In this document: positions 7,346 to 15,838 of the stretch, in pieces
How positions within the stretch are numbered: position 1 is the stretch's first letter
How the letters are laid out: every line of letters begins with the position of its first letter
NCBI RefSeq assembly: GCF_014645195.1
Contig: NZ_BMLK01000029.1
Location: 1-39,328, forward strand
Length of the DNA: 39,328 bases
Origin: Novosphingobium indicum
GTDB taxonomy: Bacteria; Pseudomonadota; Alphaproteobacteria; Sphingomonadales; Sphingomonadaceae
Direction: 5' to 3'
Notes under the pieces: model-generated
What the model was told of the DNA's origin: nothing
Seen by the model: only the letters and a program-made list of their open reading frames with translations
Databases searched by the model: none
Program-made: the position numbers and the translations under genes

Positions 7346-8335
7346 TTAGGGCGTCAGCACGAAAGCGCCTTCAACCTCGCCGGCGCGTAGTCGGTCCAGC
7401 GCTTCGTTGGCTTCCTCCAGCGGCAAGGGGCTTACATGCGTGCGGATGGGGACTTGCGCGGCAAGATCCAGAAACTCCGTACCATCCTGCCGCGTCAGAT
7501 TGGCGACGGAGACGATTTGCCGCTCCTCCCACAGGTCCGCATAGGCGAAGCTGGGAATGTCCGACATGTGGATGCCGGCGCAGACCACGCGGCCGCCTTT
7601 CTTCACGTGCCTGAGGGCTTGCGGCACGAGCGCCCCGACCGGCGCGAAGATGATCGCCGCATCCATCGGCTCCGGCGGCAGTTCCGAGGAGGCCCCGGCC
7701 CAGGCGCAGCCCAGACTGCGGGCGAAGTCCTGCGCGGCGCTGTCGCCCTCGCGCGTGAAGGCGAAGACCTTGCGGCCCTGCCAGATGGCAAGCTGGGCGA
7801 GGATATGCGCGGCGGCGCCGAAGCCGTAGAGCCCCAGCACCGGCGCGTCGCCCGCCATGCGATAGGAGCGGTAGCCGATAAGCCCGGCGCAGAGCAGCGG
7901 GGCGGCGTGAATGTCGTCGAAGCTGTCGGGGATCGGAAAGCAGAAATGGGCATCGGCCACGCAGTGCGTGGCAAAGCCGCCGTCGCGCGTGAAGCCGGTG
8001 AACACCGGATCGTCGCACAGGTTTTCGCGCGCACTGGCGCAGTAAGAGCATTCGCCGCAGGTGTGGCCCAGCCAGGGAACGCCCACGCGTTGCCCCATGG
8101 TGAACTCCGTGACGCCGGGGCCCATGGCGTCTATCTTTCCGACGATCTCGTGGCCCGGAACGATAGGGAGGCTGCCGTGAATGTCGCCGTCGACCACATG
8201 CAGATCGGTCCGGCAGACGCCGCAGGCCGCGACCGCGATCCGCACTTGTCCGGGGCCGGGCTCGGGGAGAGGGCGCTCGACCATGTGCAGCCGTGTGCCG
8301 GGGCGATCGAGTTGCATGGCGCGCATCGTGGTCAT
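7346..8335 (-). CDS. Zinc-dependent alcohol dehydrogenase family protein (TIGR02822-like)
   Basis: A 329-residue medium-chain dehydrogenase. The catalytic zinc region is CGVCRTDLH (Cys41) and GHE (His62). The structural zinc site has four cysteines at 93, 96, 99 and 107. The nucleotide-binding turn is LYGFGAAAHILAQLA, and GFGAAAH is characteristic of the adh_fam_2 group. It probably oxidises or reduces a small alcohol/aldehyde with NAD(P); the substrate is unknown. The start at 8335 is backed by GGGAGGAG seven bases upstream. The following luciferase-like gene is in the same orientation. Confidence 0.93.
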   Translation of the reverse strand: MTTMRAMQLDRPGTRLHMVERPLPEPGPGQVRIAVAACGVCRTDLHVVDGDIHGSLPIVPGHEIVGKIDAMGPGVTEFTMGQRVGVPWLGHTCGECSYCASARENLCDDPVFTGFTRDGGFATHCVADAHFCFPIPDSFDDIHAAPLLCAGLIGYRSYRMAGDAPVLGLYGFGAAAHILAQLAIWQGRKVFAFTREGDSAAQDFARSLGCAWAGASSELPPEPMDAAIIFAPVGALVPQALRHVKKGGRVVCAGIHMSDIPSFAYADLWEERQIVSVANLTRQDGTEFLDLAAQVPIRTHVSPLPLEEANEALDRLRAGEVEGAFVLTP

Positions 8336-8538
8336 GGAATTCTCCTCCCGCTGCAGTATTCACGACAAACAGCGTCGGTATTGTGCCGCAATCGGGTATG
8401 GCAAGGGAAGCGTCGGGCGCATGTGCCAGCCTCATGCATAGGCCGGGATCGGGGCCCAATGCCTTGTTCCGGGTCAAGGACGGCTCGGCCATGCAAGGGT
8501 AGTCGCATCGGGACTACGTGAAGGAGTTTCTGCCGCTC

Positions 8539-9534
8539 ATGCGCAAATCGATCGTCCTGTCTGCCATTCTGATCGTTCTCGTGGCAGCGGTGGCAGCCTG
8601 GTTTCTGCTCGGCGGATCAAGCGAAAAGGTAACCGTGACAAAGGTCGCGCGGGGGCCGGCGGTCGAACTGGTCTATGCCACCGGGTTCGTCGATGCCGAA
8701 CATCCCGTCACGGTGTCGTCCCGCCTCACTGCCCCTGTCGACGCGGTGCTGGTTCGGGAAGGCGACCGCGTGACGCAGGGGCAGCCGCTCATCCGTCTCG
8801 ATGCATCGGAACAGCAGGCCTTGCTCGCCCAGGCTCAGGCCGATGCGCATGCGCGGACGTTGAACGAACGCCGGGTGGCGACGCTGTTCGAACAGGGCTG
8901 GGTGACGAGCGCGGCCAACGAAACAGCGCGCGCCAGCGGACAGGCAGCACGGGCGCAGGTTTCCGCGCTCAAGGCCCGGCTGGACCAGATGACCGTGCGG
9001 GCGGGCATTTCAGGCGTCGTTCTCAAGCGCGATGTCGAGGCGGGCGATCTCGCTAGCCCCGGCAAGGCGCTGCTCGAACTGGGCGATCCGGCGCAGGCGC
9101 GCGTGACGGCGACCGTAGACGAGCGCGATATCGTGCGGGTGCAGGTCGGTCAGACCGCGCTGCTTTCCAGCGACGCTCTTCCGGGCAAGGTGATCCGCGG
9201 GCACGTCAAGGAGATCACGCCGGGTGGCGATCCCTCGCAGCGCGCTTTTCGCGTCCGTATAGGACTGACACCCGATGCAGATCTTCCTTTCGGTCTGACG
9301 CTGGAAGTGAACATCGTCACCAGCGAGCACGAGAATGCGCTGTTGGTGCCGACAAGTGCCGTGATCGACGGCCATGTCTGGGTCGTGCAGAACGGCCGCG
9401 CGGAGCAGCGCGAGGTGCGCATCGGCATCGAGGGAACCGAGAAGACGGAAGTCCTGTCCGGCCTCAAGGCAGGGGAATCCATCATTGTCCATCCGCCCGA
9501 AGGGCTGGAACACGGTGACCGGGTCAGGACATGA
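8539..9534 (+). CDS. Efflux periplasmic adaptor subunit (HlyD/membrane fusion protein)
   Basis: A 331-residue membrane fusion protein. An N-terminal membrane anchor (VLSAILIVLVAAVAAWFLL) is followed by a lipoyl/biotinyl-like half (APVDAVLVREGDRVTQGQPLIRLD). A short helical hairpin comes next, then the second lipoyl half (AGISGVVLKRDVEAGDL) and beta-barrel domains. It would bridge the inner-membrane ABC permease to an outer-membrane channel; no TolC-like gene is in the window. I prefer ATG 8539, with AAGGAG 12 bases upstream, over GTG 8518, which itself overlaps that ribosome site. Its stop overlaps the permease start as ATGA. Confidence 0.9.
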   Translation: MRKSIVLSAILIVLVAAVAAWFLLGGSSEKVTVTKVARGPAVELVYATGFVDAEHPVTVSSRLTAPVDAVLVREGDRVTQGQPLIRLDASEQQALLAQAQADAHARTLNERRVATLFEQGWVTSAANETARASGQAARAQVSALKARLDQMTVRAGISGVVLKRDVEAGDLASPGKALLELGDPAQARVTATVDERDIVRVQVGQTALLSSDALPGKVIRGHVKEITPGGDPSQRAFRVRIGLTPDADLPFGLTLEVNIVTSEHENALLVPTSAVIDGHVWVVQNGRAEQREVRIGIEGTEKTEVLSGLKAGESIIVHPPEGLEHGDRVRT

Positions 9535-10781
9535 TCGGCCGGACGCGTTTCCTTGTCGGGATTGCCTTGCGGCATCTCTCGCGCCGTCGACGGCAGACGG
9601 CGGTGGCGGTGAGTGGCGTTGCCGTTGGCGTCGGTTTTTTCCTCGCCGTATCGGCGCTGATGGTCGGCAGTCAGAACGACTTCATAGAGCAGTTGATCGA
9701 TGCTGCTCCGCACATCGTAATTTCCGACGAATTGCGCAGTCCCTCGCCGCAACCGGGCGAGCGCGTGTTCGGCGACGGGGCGATGGAGCTTCACGGCTAC
9801 AAGGTTCGCACAGAAGTGCGCGGGATCAAGGACTGGCAGGCGGTGATGGCGGCGGCCAATGCCGTGCCGGGCGCGATCGCGTCGCCCAGCCTGACCGGCG
9901 GCGTGACGCTGCGCCTCGGTGGGCATGACGAGGCCATCGGCATCGTCGGCGTGGAGCCGGAGATCGAAACGGAAATCAGCACGATCGAGGACCAGCTTCG
10001 GGAGGGCCGCCTGCGCGATCTGGAAACGACGCAGGGCGGCATCATCATCGGCGAGGATCTGGCCCGCAGGTTGGGCGTGCGCGTGGGCGACATTGTCGCG
10101 GCGACGTCTTCCACCTCCAGCGGGCGTTCGATGCGCGTCGTCGGCCTGTTCAAGAAAGGTCAGAGCCAGCTCAGTTCGGGCACCGGCTATGTTCTGCTGC
10201 GCGAGGCGCAGTCGCTACTGGGCCGCCCGTTCATCATCAACCGCATCGGCGTGCGGCTGGCCGATCCCTATGCGGCGGAGGCCGTCGCGAAGACGCTGGA
10301 GACGCGCTTTGGCTACAAGGCGGAGAGCTGGCAGGAACGTTCGGCAGATTTCCTCTCGCTGCTCGTGACCCGCAATGTGATCATGTATTCGGTCGTCTCG
10401 GCGATCCTGCTGGTGGCCAGCTTCGGTATCTACACGGTGGTGTCGAACAGCGTGTCCGACAAACGGCGCGATATAGCCATCATGCGCTCGATTGGTTTTT
10501 CCGAAGGCGATCTGCAGTTCATCTTCGTGGTCGAGGGGCTGATCCTCTCGCTCATCGGTGTGCTGTGCGGCTGGCTCCTCGGGTACATCCTGATGTCCAT
10601 TCTCGGATCGCTGGCCTTTCCCATCGGCGGCGAGATCGAACGCATTCCGCTCGACCGGTCGCCACGTCAGTACGCCGTTGCCGCAACCGCCTCGTTCCTC
10701 GCCGGGGCCATCGCAGCCTGGCTGCCCGCGCGGAAGGCATCGCGGGTCGATCCGGTCGACATTCTGAGAGGCGCGGTATGA
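9531..10781 (+). CDS. ABC transporter permease (FtsX/MacB-like, DevC type)
   Basis: A 416-residue permease with a first membrane helix near residues 20-45, a long periplasmic MacB-like core domain, and three FtsX-type helices in the last 150 residues. The helices are at VIMYSVVSAILLVASFGIYTVV, the IFVVEGLILSLIGVLCGWLLG stretch, and a final one before the LPARKASRVDPVDILRG end typical of MacB/LolC/DevC permeases. It forms an exporter with the adaptor before it and the ATPase after it. Both junctions are ATGA overlaps. The substrate is unknown; relatives export lipids, siderophores or peptides. Confidence 0.93.
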   Translation: MIGRTRFLVGIALRHLSRRRRQTAVAVSGVAVGVGFFLAVSALMVGSQNDFIEQLIDAAPHIVISDELRSPSPQPGERVFGDGAMELHGYKVRTEVRGIKDWQAVMAAANAVPGAIASPSLTGGVTLRLGGHDEAIGIVGVEPEIETEISTIEDQLREGRLRDLETTQGGIIIGEDLARRLGVRVGDIVAATSSTSSGRSMRVVGLFKKGQSQLSSGTGYVLLREAQSLLGRPFIINRIGVRLADPYAAEAVAKTLETRFGYKAESWQERSADFLSLLVTRNVIMYSVVSAILLVASFGIYTVVSNSVSDKRRDIAIMRSIGFSEGDLQFIFVVEGLILSLIGVLCGWLLGYILMSILGSLAFPIGGEIERIPLDRSPRQYAVAATASFLAGAIAAWLPARKASRVDPVDILRGAV

Positions 10782-11512
10782 GCGCCATTCTGGAAACGCG
10801 AAATCTGGGGCGCAATCTGCCCGGCGATCCGCCGATCGTGCTCGTGCGCGATGTGAACGTGACAATCGAGCCGGGGGCGTTCACCACCATCGTCGGCCCC
10901 TCGGGCTGCGGCAAGTCGTCGCTGCTCTATCTGCTCGGCCTGATCGATCGCCCGACGACAGGCGAATTGCTGGTGGAAGGCCGGGAAGTCAGTCAGCTTT
11001 CCGGCGACGAGCGTGCCCGCATCCGCTTGGCGCGCTTTGGCTTCGTTTTCCAGTTTCACTTCCTGCTACCTGAGTTTTCCGCGCTGGAGAACGTCATGCT
11101 CCCGATACAGCGGCTCGGCCGCCTCCCGATTGCACAGGCGCGCGAACAGGCCTTGGGATTGCTGGCCGGAGTGGGACTTGAGGATAAGCACGGCAAGACG
11201 CCGGATCGCCTTTCGGGCGGCGAGCGCCAGCGCGTGGCGATTGCCCGCGCGCTCGCCAACGATCCGATCCTCATCCTCGGCGACGAGCCGACCGGCAACC
11301 TCGACAGCCACAACAGCGCGCGCGTGGTCGAGACGCTCCATGCCCTCGCGCACGAGCAGGGGCGGGCTGTGGCCTGCGTGACGCACGATCCCGGCATTGC
11401 GGAGGCTTCGGACGTCCAGATCGAGATGCTCGACGGGCGCGTGGAGAACGTGATCGATCGCCGTCCAGCAAAACCGCAAGGCCTGCTCGGCAGGGAACCA
11501 TCGGCAGACTGA
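10778..11512 (+). CDS. ABC transporter ATP-binding protein (MacB/LolD/DevA type)
   Basis: A 244-residue ATPase. Walker A is GPSGCGKSS, the Q-loop is VFQFHFLLPEF, the signature is LSGGERQRVAIARAL, Walker B is LILGDEPTGNLD and the switch histidine is in THD. LLPEFSALENVMLP after the Q-loop is the usual LolD/MacB-class sequence. The start at 10778 overlaps the permease stop by ATGA; the frame is open further upstream inside the permease gene, but that part is not homologous. It is the last gene of the three-gene export operon. Confidence 0.95.
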   Translation: MSAILETRNLGRNLPGDPPIVLVRDVNVTIEPGAFTTIVGPSGCGKSSLLYLLGLIDRPTTGELLVEGREVSQLSGDERARIRLARFGFVFQFHFLLPEFSALENVMLPIQRLGRLPIAQAREQALGLLAGVGLEDKHGKTPDRLSGGERQRVAIARALANDPILILGDEPTGNLDSHNSARVVETLHALAHEQGRAVACVTHDPGIAEASDVQIEMLDGRVENVIDRRPAKPQGLLGREPSAD

Positions 11513-11605
11513 TCTGTTGCGAAGCGTAACGTGGTTCGGGGTTTTCGGTGGACGCGCCGCCGACCCTGTGCGGATCGCGACCGAATGCTACCAGAGAGGT
11601 GTCCG

Positions 11606-12559
11606 ATGGCTGAACTACTGGCCGAAGTGCTCGACGATTTTGGCCAGGCGGCCGTAACCGGACTGTCCCAGAAACAGAAAACGATACCGGCCCGGTTCTT
11701 CTACGACGATCGCGGTTCCGCGCTGTTCGAGGAGATTACTCAGCTTCCCGAATACTATGTCACGCGAACCGAGGCCGCGCTGCTGAAGCGCCATGCAAGC
11801 GAAATTGCGCGCAGCGCGGGGCACGGGCGCCCTGTCGTCGAGTTTGGTGCCGGTTCCGCCACGAAGACCCCGATCCTGCTGAAAGCGACCGAAGCGCCGG
11901 TCTATGTCCCGATCGACATTTCGGGCGACTTCCTGCTGGAGAGCATGGAGGCGTTGAAGCAAACCGTTCCCGATCTGGAAATCGTGCCGCTCGCCGGCGA
12001 CTTCACCGAGGAGGTGGCGCTGCCCGAATTCGATGGTCCGGTTACCGGGTTCTTCCCGGGCTCGACCATCGGCAATTTCGATCACGCGCGGGCGCTCGAT
12101 CTCCTGCGCCAGTTCCGCGGTCAGCTCGGGGACGGTGCGCGTCTCGTCATCGGCATGGATACGCGCAAGAACCCGCGCATGCTGGAAGCGGCCTACGACG
12201 ACAGCGCGGGCGTGACGGCGGCGTTCAATCTCAATCTGCTTGAGCGCATGAACCGCGAGCTGGACGCTGACATCCCGGTCGATGCTTTCGAGCACCGAGC
12301 GGTCTGGCATGATGCCCTGGGGCGTATAGAAATGCATCTTGCCGCAACGCGGCCTGTCACTTTTCGCGTCGCCGGACGGACCTTCTCCATGGAAGCTGGC
12401 GAAACGATCCACACGGAGAACAGCCACAAGTACACGCCCGAGGAAGCCCGGCTGATGGCACGCGCTTCGGGATGGGAGCCGCTGTCGTACTGGAGCGATG
12501 AGGACGGCATTTTCGGGGTTCACGTCTGGGCAGCGATGCCGGATACTCTGCAACCATGA
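11606..12559 (+). CDS. egtD: L-histidine N(alpha)-methyltransferase EgtD
   Basis: A 317-residue SAM-dependent enzyme that trimethylates histidine to hercynine, the first step of ergothioneine synthesis. Family marks in order are FFYDDRGSALFEEIT, LPEYYVTRTE, the SAM motif EFGAGSATKT, GFFPGSTIGNF, GMDTRKN and IHTENSHKYT near the C-terminus. I chose ATG 11606 with AGAGAGG about 8 bases upstream; an in-frame start at 11531 would add 25 unrelated residues. The stop overlaps the egtB start as ATGA, so the two are translationally coupled. Confidence 0.95.
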   Translation: MAELLAEVLDDFGQAAVTGLSQKQKTIPARFFYDDRGSALFEEITQLPEYYVTRTEAALLKRHASEIARSAGHGRPVVEFGAGSATKTPILLKATEAPVYVPIDISGDFLLESMEALKQTVPDLEIVPLAGDFTEEVALPEFDGPVTGFFPGSTIGNFDHARALDLLRQFRGQLGDGARLVIGMDTRKNPRMLEAAYDDSAGVTAAFNLNLLERMNRELDADIPVDAFEHRAVWHDALGRIEMHLAATRPVTFRVAGRTFSMEAGETIHTENSHKYTPEEARLMARASGWEPLSYWSDEDGIFGVHVWAAMPDTLQP

Positions 12560-13752
12560 GCAGTGCCGCGCAGAGGACTTCGCCCGAACCCGCGTTCGCC
12601 ACGGCTCGCTACCGTGCGGTGCGATCGCATACCGAGGCGCTGACCGCGCCGCTTTCGGCTGAGGACTGCCAGTTGCAGTCGATGCCCGATGCCAGCCCGG
12701 CGAAGTGGCACCTTGCGCATACCACGTGGTTCTTCGAGACCTTTCTGCTGCAGGAACACCTGCCCGACTACCGGCCGTTCCATCCGGCCTTCGCGGTACT
12801 GTTCAATTCCTATTACGTGCGCGTGGGTGAACGGCATGTGCGGGCCGAGCGCGGCATGCTGTCGCGCCCTTCGCTCGACGAGGTCCATTCCTATCGCCGG
12901 CATGTCGATGCGGGCATGGAGCGGCTGATGGACGCCGTTCCCGAAACGGCTTGGCAGGACCTGCTCGAACTCGGTCTGCACCATGAGCAGCAGCATCAGG
13001 AACTGATCCTGATGGACATCCAGCACGCTTTCAGTCGCAATCCGATCGAGCCCGCTTACGATCCTCACCGCACGATCGCGCCGGATGCCGAACCGGCGCA
13101 GTGGCTTTCTGTTCCCGGCGGCCTCGTCGCCGTTGGACATGAGGGCGAGGGCTTTGCCTTCGACAACGAAGGGCCCCGGCACAAGGCCTGGCTCGAGCCT
13201 TTCGAGATCGCCGACAAGTTGGTGACCAATGGCGAATACCTGCAGTTCATCGCGGATGGCGGTTATCGCCGGCCCGAGTTGTGGCTCTCGGATGGTTGGG
13301 CGACCGTCGAGGCGGAAGGATGGGCCGCGCCGCTGTACTGGCGCGAGGATGACGGCATCTGGTCCGGCTTCTCGCTGGGTGGGCGCGCCGACCTCGACCC
13401 CGATGCCCCGGCGCTGCACATGAGTTATTACGAAGCCGATGCCTATGCCCGCTGGACCGGCCATCGCCTCCCGAGCGAGGCCGAGTGGGAAGTTGCCGCG
13501 CGCAACCACGATCTGCGCCAGCGCGACGACGTGGCGTGGCAATGGACCGCTTCTCCCTATGGCGCCTATCCCGGCTACTTCGCCAGTGACAGCGCGGTCG
13601 GCGAGTACAACGGCAAGTTCATGGTCAATCAGTTCGTGCTGCGAGGCGGCTCGCTGGCGACGCCTCCGGGGCATTCACGGCTGACTTATCGTAACTTCTT
13701 CCCGCCCGCCGCGCGCTGGGCCTATAGCGGGATCCGGTTGGTCAGGCGATAG
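12556..13752 (+). CDS. egtB: Ergothioneine biosynthesis protein EgtB (sulfoxide synthase)
   Basis: A 398-residue non-heme iron enzyme that joins hercynine to a cysteine donor. The N-terminal DinB-like domain carries the iron ligands in HLAHTTWFFE (His55) and HHEQQHQE (His143 and His147, the HX3H motif). The C-terminal half is an FGE-sulfatase/formylglycine-generating-like domain ending in WAYSGIRLVRR. The egtA, egtC and egtE partners are not in the window. The thiol donor (cysteine or gamma-glutamylcysteine) is thus undecided, and the C-S lyase must be elsewhere or be a general PLP enzyme. Confidence 0.95.
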   Translation: MSSAAQRTSPEPAFATARYRAVRSHTEALTAPLSAEDCQLQSMPDASPAKWHLAHTTWFFETFLLQEHLPDYRPFHPAFAVLFNSYYVRVGERHVRAERGMLSRPSLDEVHSYRRHVDAGMERLMDAVPETAWQDLLELGLHHEQQHQELILMDIQHAFSRNPIEPAYDPHRTIAPDAEPAQWLSVPGGLVAVGHEGEGFAFDNEGPRHKAWLEPFEIADKLVTNGEYLQFIADGGYRRPELWLSDGWATVEAEGWAAPLYWREDDGIWSGFSLGGRADLDPDAPALHMSYYEADAYARWTGHRLPSEAEWEVAARNHDLRQRDDVAWQWTASPYGAYPGYFASDSAVGEYNGKFMVNQFVLRGGSLATPPGHSRLTYRNFFPPAARWAYSGIRLVRR

Positions 13753-13787
13753 GCGCAAGCATCCGCTGGCGTCGGGGGAACCTCCCC

Positions 13788-13826
13788 GAGGTCCGGCGGT
13801 TCTGGATCGCAAAGGGGCCGGACCTC
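13788..13826 (+). terminator. Inverted repeat after egtB, possible terminator
   Basis: Perfect 10-base arms GAGGTCCGGC (13788-13797) and GCCGGACCTC (13817-13826) with a 19-base loop, 36 bases after the egtB stop. No T-run follows, so it is at best a weak or factor-assisted terminator. It could also be a leader structure for the membrane protein starting at 13871. Confidence 0.35.
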
Positions 13827-13870
13827 AGGTCGCGGCTTTTACCGGTACGGATACAGGAGAGAGGGCGTCC

Positions 13871-14908
13871 ATGCGGTTCGTTGAATTGGTGAGGGGAATT
13901 GGTCTCGGCAGTGCCGGGTTCGCGTTTCTGCTTGCTGCGCTGCTGTGCGTGGTCGTCGACGCGCCTGCCGCCTTGATGGGATGGCTGGCCGCCGCCGTTT
14001 TCCTGCAGGCAATTCCGCTTGGCGCGCTTATGCTGCTCGCGGTCATGCGCCTTGTGCATGGCGGTTGGGAAGCGGACCTCAGGAGTGCCAGCGAGTCTGC
14101 GGCGGGCGTTTGGTTCATTTCCGCACTGACTTTTATCCCCGTCTTGGTCGGCTGCGGTGCGATCTGCGGGGAGGCGAGCCTTTTCGGGCAAAACGAATTC
14201 GATAATCCATGGCTGGGCGTCGTCCCGTTCGTTACGGGCACGATCCTGTGGTTCGTCGCATTGGCGGCTATCGCGCGCAGTCAGGTGGGTGGACGTTCTT
14301 CGAGGCGGGCTACTGTCCTGTCCCTCATCGTGCTCACCCTTGGCGGATCCCTATTGGCGGTCGACTGGTTCATGTCGCTCGACGTGGAATTCCAGACTTC
14401 GGGTTACACCCTGCAGGTGCTGCTCCTCGAGATCTGCGTGGCCTATCTGGCAATTCTGCTGTTGCGGCTGACGCATAGACCGGCGCCGCGGCATACAGGG
14501 GCGCTTGGCGCAGTGCTGCTGATCTGCCTGACCTTGTGGTTCCTCTTCCAGTTCCTTCCGCACCTTCTGATCTGGGCCGACGTTTTGCCGCATAGTGCCG
14601 GATGGTATGCCGTTCGTGCCGAGGGGGCCTGGATATGGGTGCTGGCGGTGATCGGTATCCTGGGCATCGTTCCCATGCTTGCCCTGCTATTGCCGCAAGT
14701 ACGCCGCTCGCCGCGAGCCTTGGCGATGGCAGCCTTTCCCGCGCTTTTCGGAAAAGGGCTCGAATTCGTATGGTTCGCCGTTCCCGGGAACGGGCTTCCC
14801 GCCTTGCTGGCATACCTCTTCGCCTTGTGCGGCTTCGGCTGCTTTGCGGCCTCCTATCTGGCCCCGGGCTCCAGCTGGTATCTGCCCAAGGCAAGGGCGG
14901 TGGCCTGA
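13871..14908 (+). CDS. ActF-like integral membrane protein (orphan)
   Basis: A 345-residue protein with about ten hydrophobic segments. Two stretches resemble the ActF subunit of alternative complex III (quinol:electron acceptor oxidoreductase): DWFMSLDVEF at 165-174, where ActF has a DW-MSL-P-W motif, and LWFLFQFLPHLLIWADVLPH ... WYAVRAEGAW at about 222-254. No other ActA-E subunit, NrfD-like protein or cytochrome lies nearby, so it is an orphan whose role is unknown. AGGAGAGAGG precedes the ATG. It stands alone between egtB and the Ku gene, all in the same direction. The family call is by eye and needs a profile search; an unrelated polytopic protein is the alternative. Confidence 0.75.
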   Translation: MRFVELVRGIGLGSAGFAFLLAALLCVVVDAPAALMGWLAAAVFLQAIPLGALMLLAVMRLVHGGWEADLRSASESAAGVWFISALTFIPVLVGCGAICGEASLFGQNEFDNPWLGVVPFVTGTILWFVALAAIARSQVGGRSSRRATVLSLIVLTLGGSLLAVDWFMSLDVEFQTSGYTLQVLLLEICVAYLAILLLRLTHRPAPRHTGALGAVLLICLTLWFLFQFLPHLLIWADVLPHSAGWYAVRAEGAWIWVLAVIGILGIVPMLALLLPQVRRSPRALAMAAFPALFGKGLEFVWFAVPGNGLPALLAYLFALCGFGCFAASYLAPGSSWYLPKARAVA

Positions 14909-14965
14909 GCCGCCGGAACCGGTCGTGCTCGCCTTCGTTGCTTATGCTGCACAGGAGGACTTTTC

Positions 14966-15838
14966 ATGGCCGCACGCGCATACTGGCAGGGACAGATCCG
15001 GCTGGCGCTCGTTTCCATCGCGGTGGAAGTCTATCCCGCGACCAAGAGCGGTGCCTCGATCAGCTTTCGCCAGATCCACGAGCCCTCGGGCAAGCCGATC
15101 AAATACGAGAAGGTCGTGCCGGGAATGGGCCCCGTTGATCGCGACGACATCATAAAAGGCTATCAGGTCGACAAGAACAATTACGTTCTCCTCGAAGATG
15201 ACGAGATCGAGAACGTGAAGGTCGAAAGCAAGCGTACGCTCGACCTCGTCCAGTTCGTCGATGCCGACGAGATCGACGTGCTGTACTATGAAAAGCCCTA
15301 CTTCGTGGTGCCGGCGGACGATCTCGCCGAGGAAGCCTACGTTGTCCTTCGCGAGGCCCTGAGGGCTTCGAAGAAGGTGGGGGTGGGGCAACTGTCCGTG
15401 CGCGGGCGCGAGCATCTCGTGTCGCTCAAGCCTTGCGGGCGCGGCATGGTGCTCGAGCTTTTGCGTTATGCCGACGAAGTGCGCCGCGCGCAGACCTACT
15501 TCAGCGCGATCGGCGATGAGAAGCCTGACAAGGAACTGCTCTCGCTAGCCACCGAACTGATCGAGAAGAAGACGGCCCCGTTCGAGGCGGACGAATTCAG
15601 CGACCGCTATGTCGATGCACTGAAGGACATGATCGACAAGAAGATAAAGGCCAAGGGCGAGCGGGTTGTCGAGGACGATGAGGCCCCGACCGCTTCCAGC
15701 AGTTCAAACGTGATCGACCTGATGGCGGCCCTGAAGGAGTCGGTTGAAGAAGGCGGTGGCAAAGCCTCCAAGAAAAAGAAGAGTGCATCCGCCAGGAAAG
15801 GCAGCGGGGAGAGCGGCCGCAAGCGTAAGAGCGCGTGA
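14966..15838 (+). CDS. ku: Non-homologous end-joining protein Ku
   Basis: A 290-residue bacterial Ku that forms a ring on DNA double-strand ends and recruits LigD. It opens with the family's AARAYWQGQIRLALVSIAVEVYPAT, followed by ISFRQIHEPSGKPIKYEKV and KGYQVDKNNYVLLEDDEI. The tail after about residue 250 is low-complexity and Lys/Ser-rich, like the DNA-binding extension of many bacterial Ku proteins. A strong AGGAGG precedes the ATG. The stop overlaps the ligD start by one base (TGATG), so the pair is an end-joining operon. Confidence 0.97.
   Translation: MAARAYWQGQIRLALVSIAVEVYPATKSGASISFRQIHEPSGKPIKYEKVVPGMGPVDRDDIIKGYQVDKNNYVLLEDDEIENVKVESKRTLDLVQFVDADEIDVLYYEKPYFVVPADDLAEEAYVVLREALRASKKVGVGQLSVRGREHLVSLKPCGRGMVLELLRYADEVRRAQTYFSAIGDEKPDKELLSLATELIEKKTAPFEADEFSDRYVDALKDMIDKKIKAKGERVVEDDEAPTASSSSNVIDLMAALKESVEEGGGKASKKKKSASARKGSGESGRKRKSA

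Noticed and set aside
8336..8538. Regulatory structure between the alcohol dehydrogenase and the adaptor gene
   Set aside because: A divergent promoter region must exist here, but I found no palindrome or promoter boxes strong enough to report.
12520..13674. A 384-codon open frame antisense to egtB
   Set aside because: EgtB with all iron ligands lies on the sense strand; the antisense frame is a shadow.
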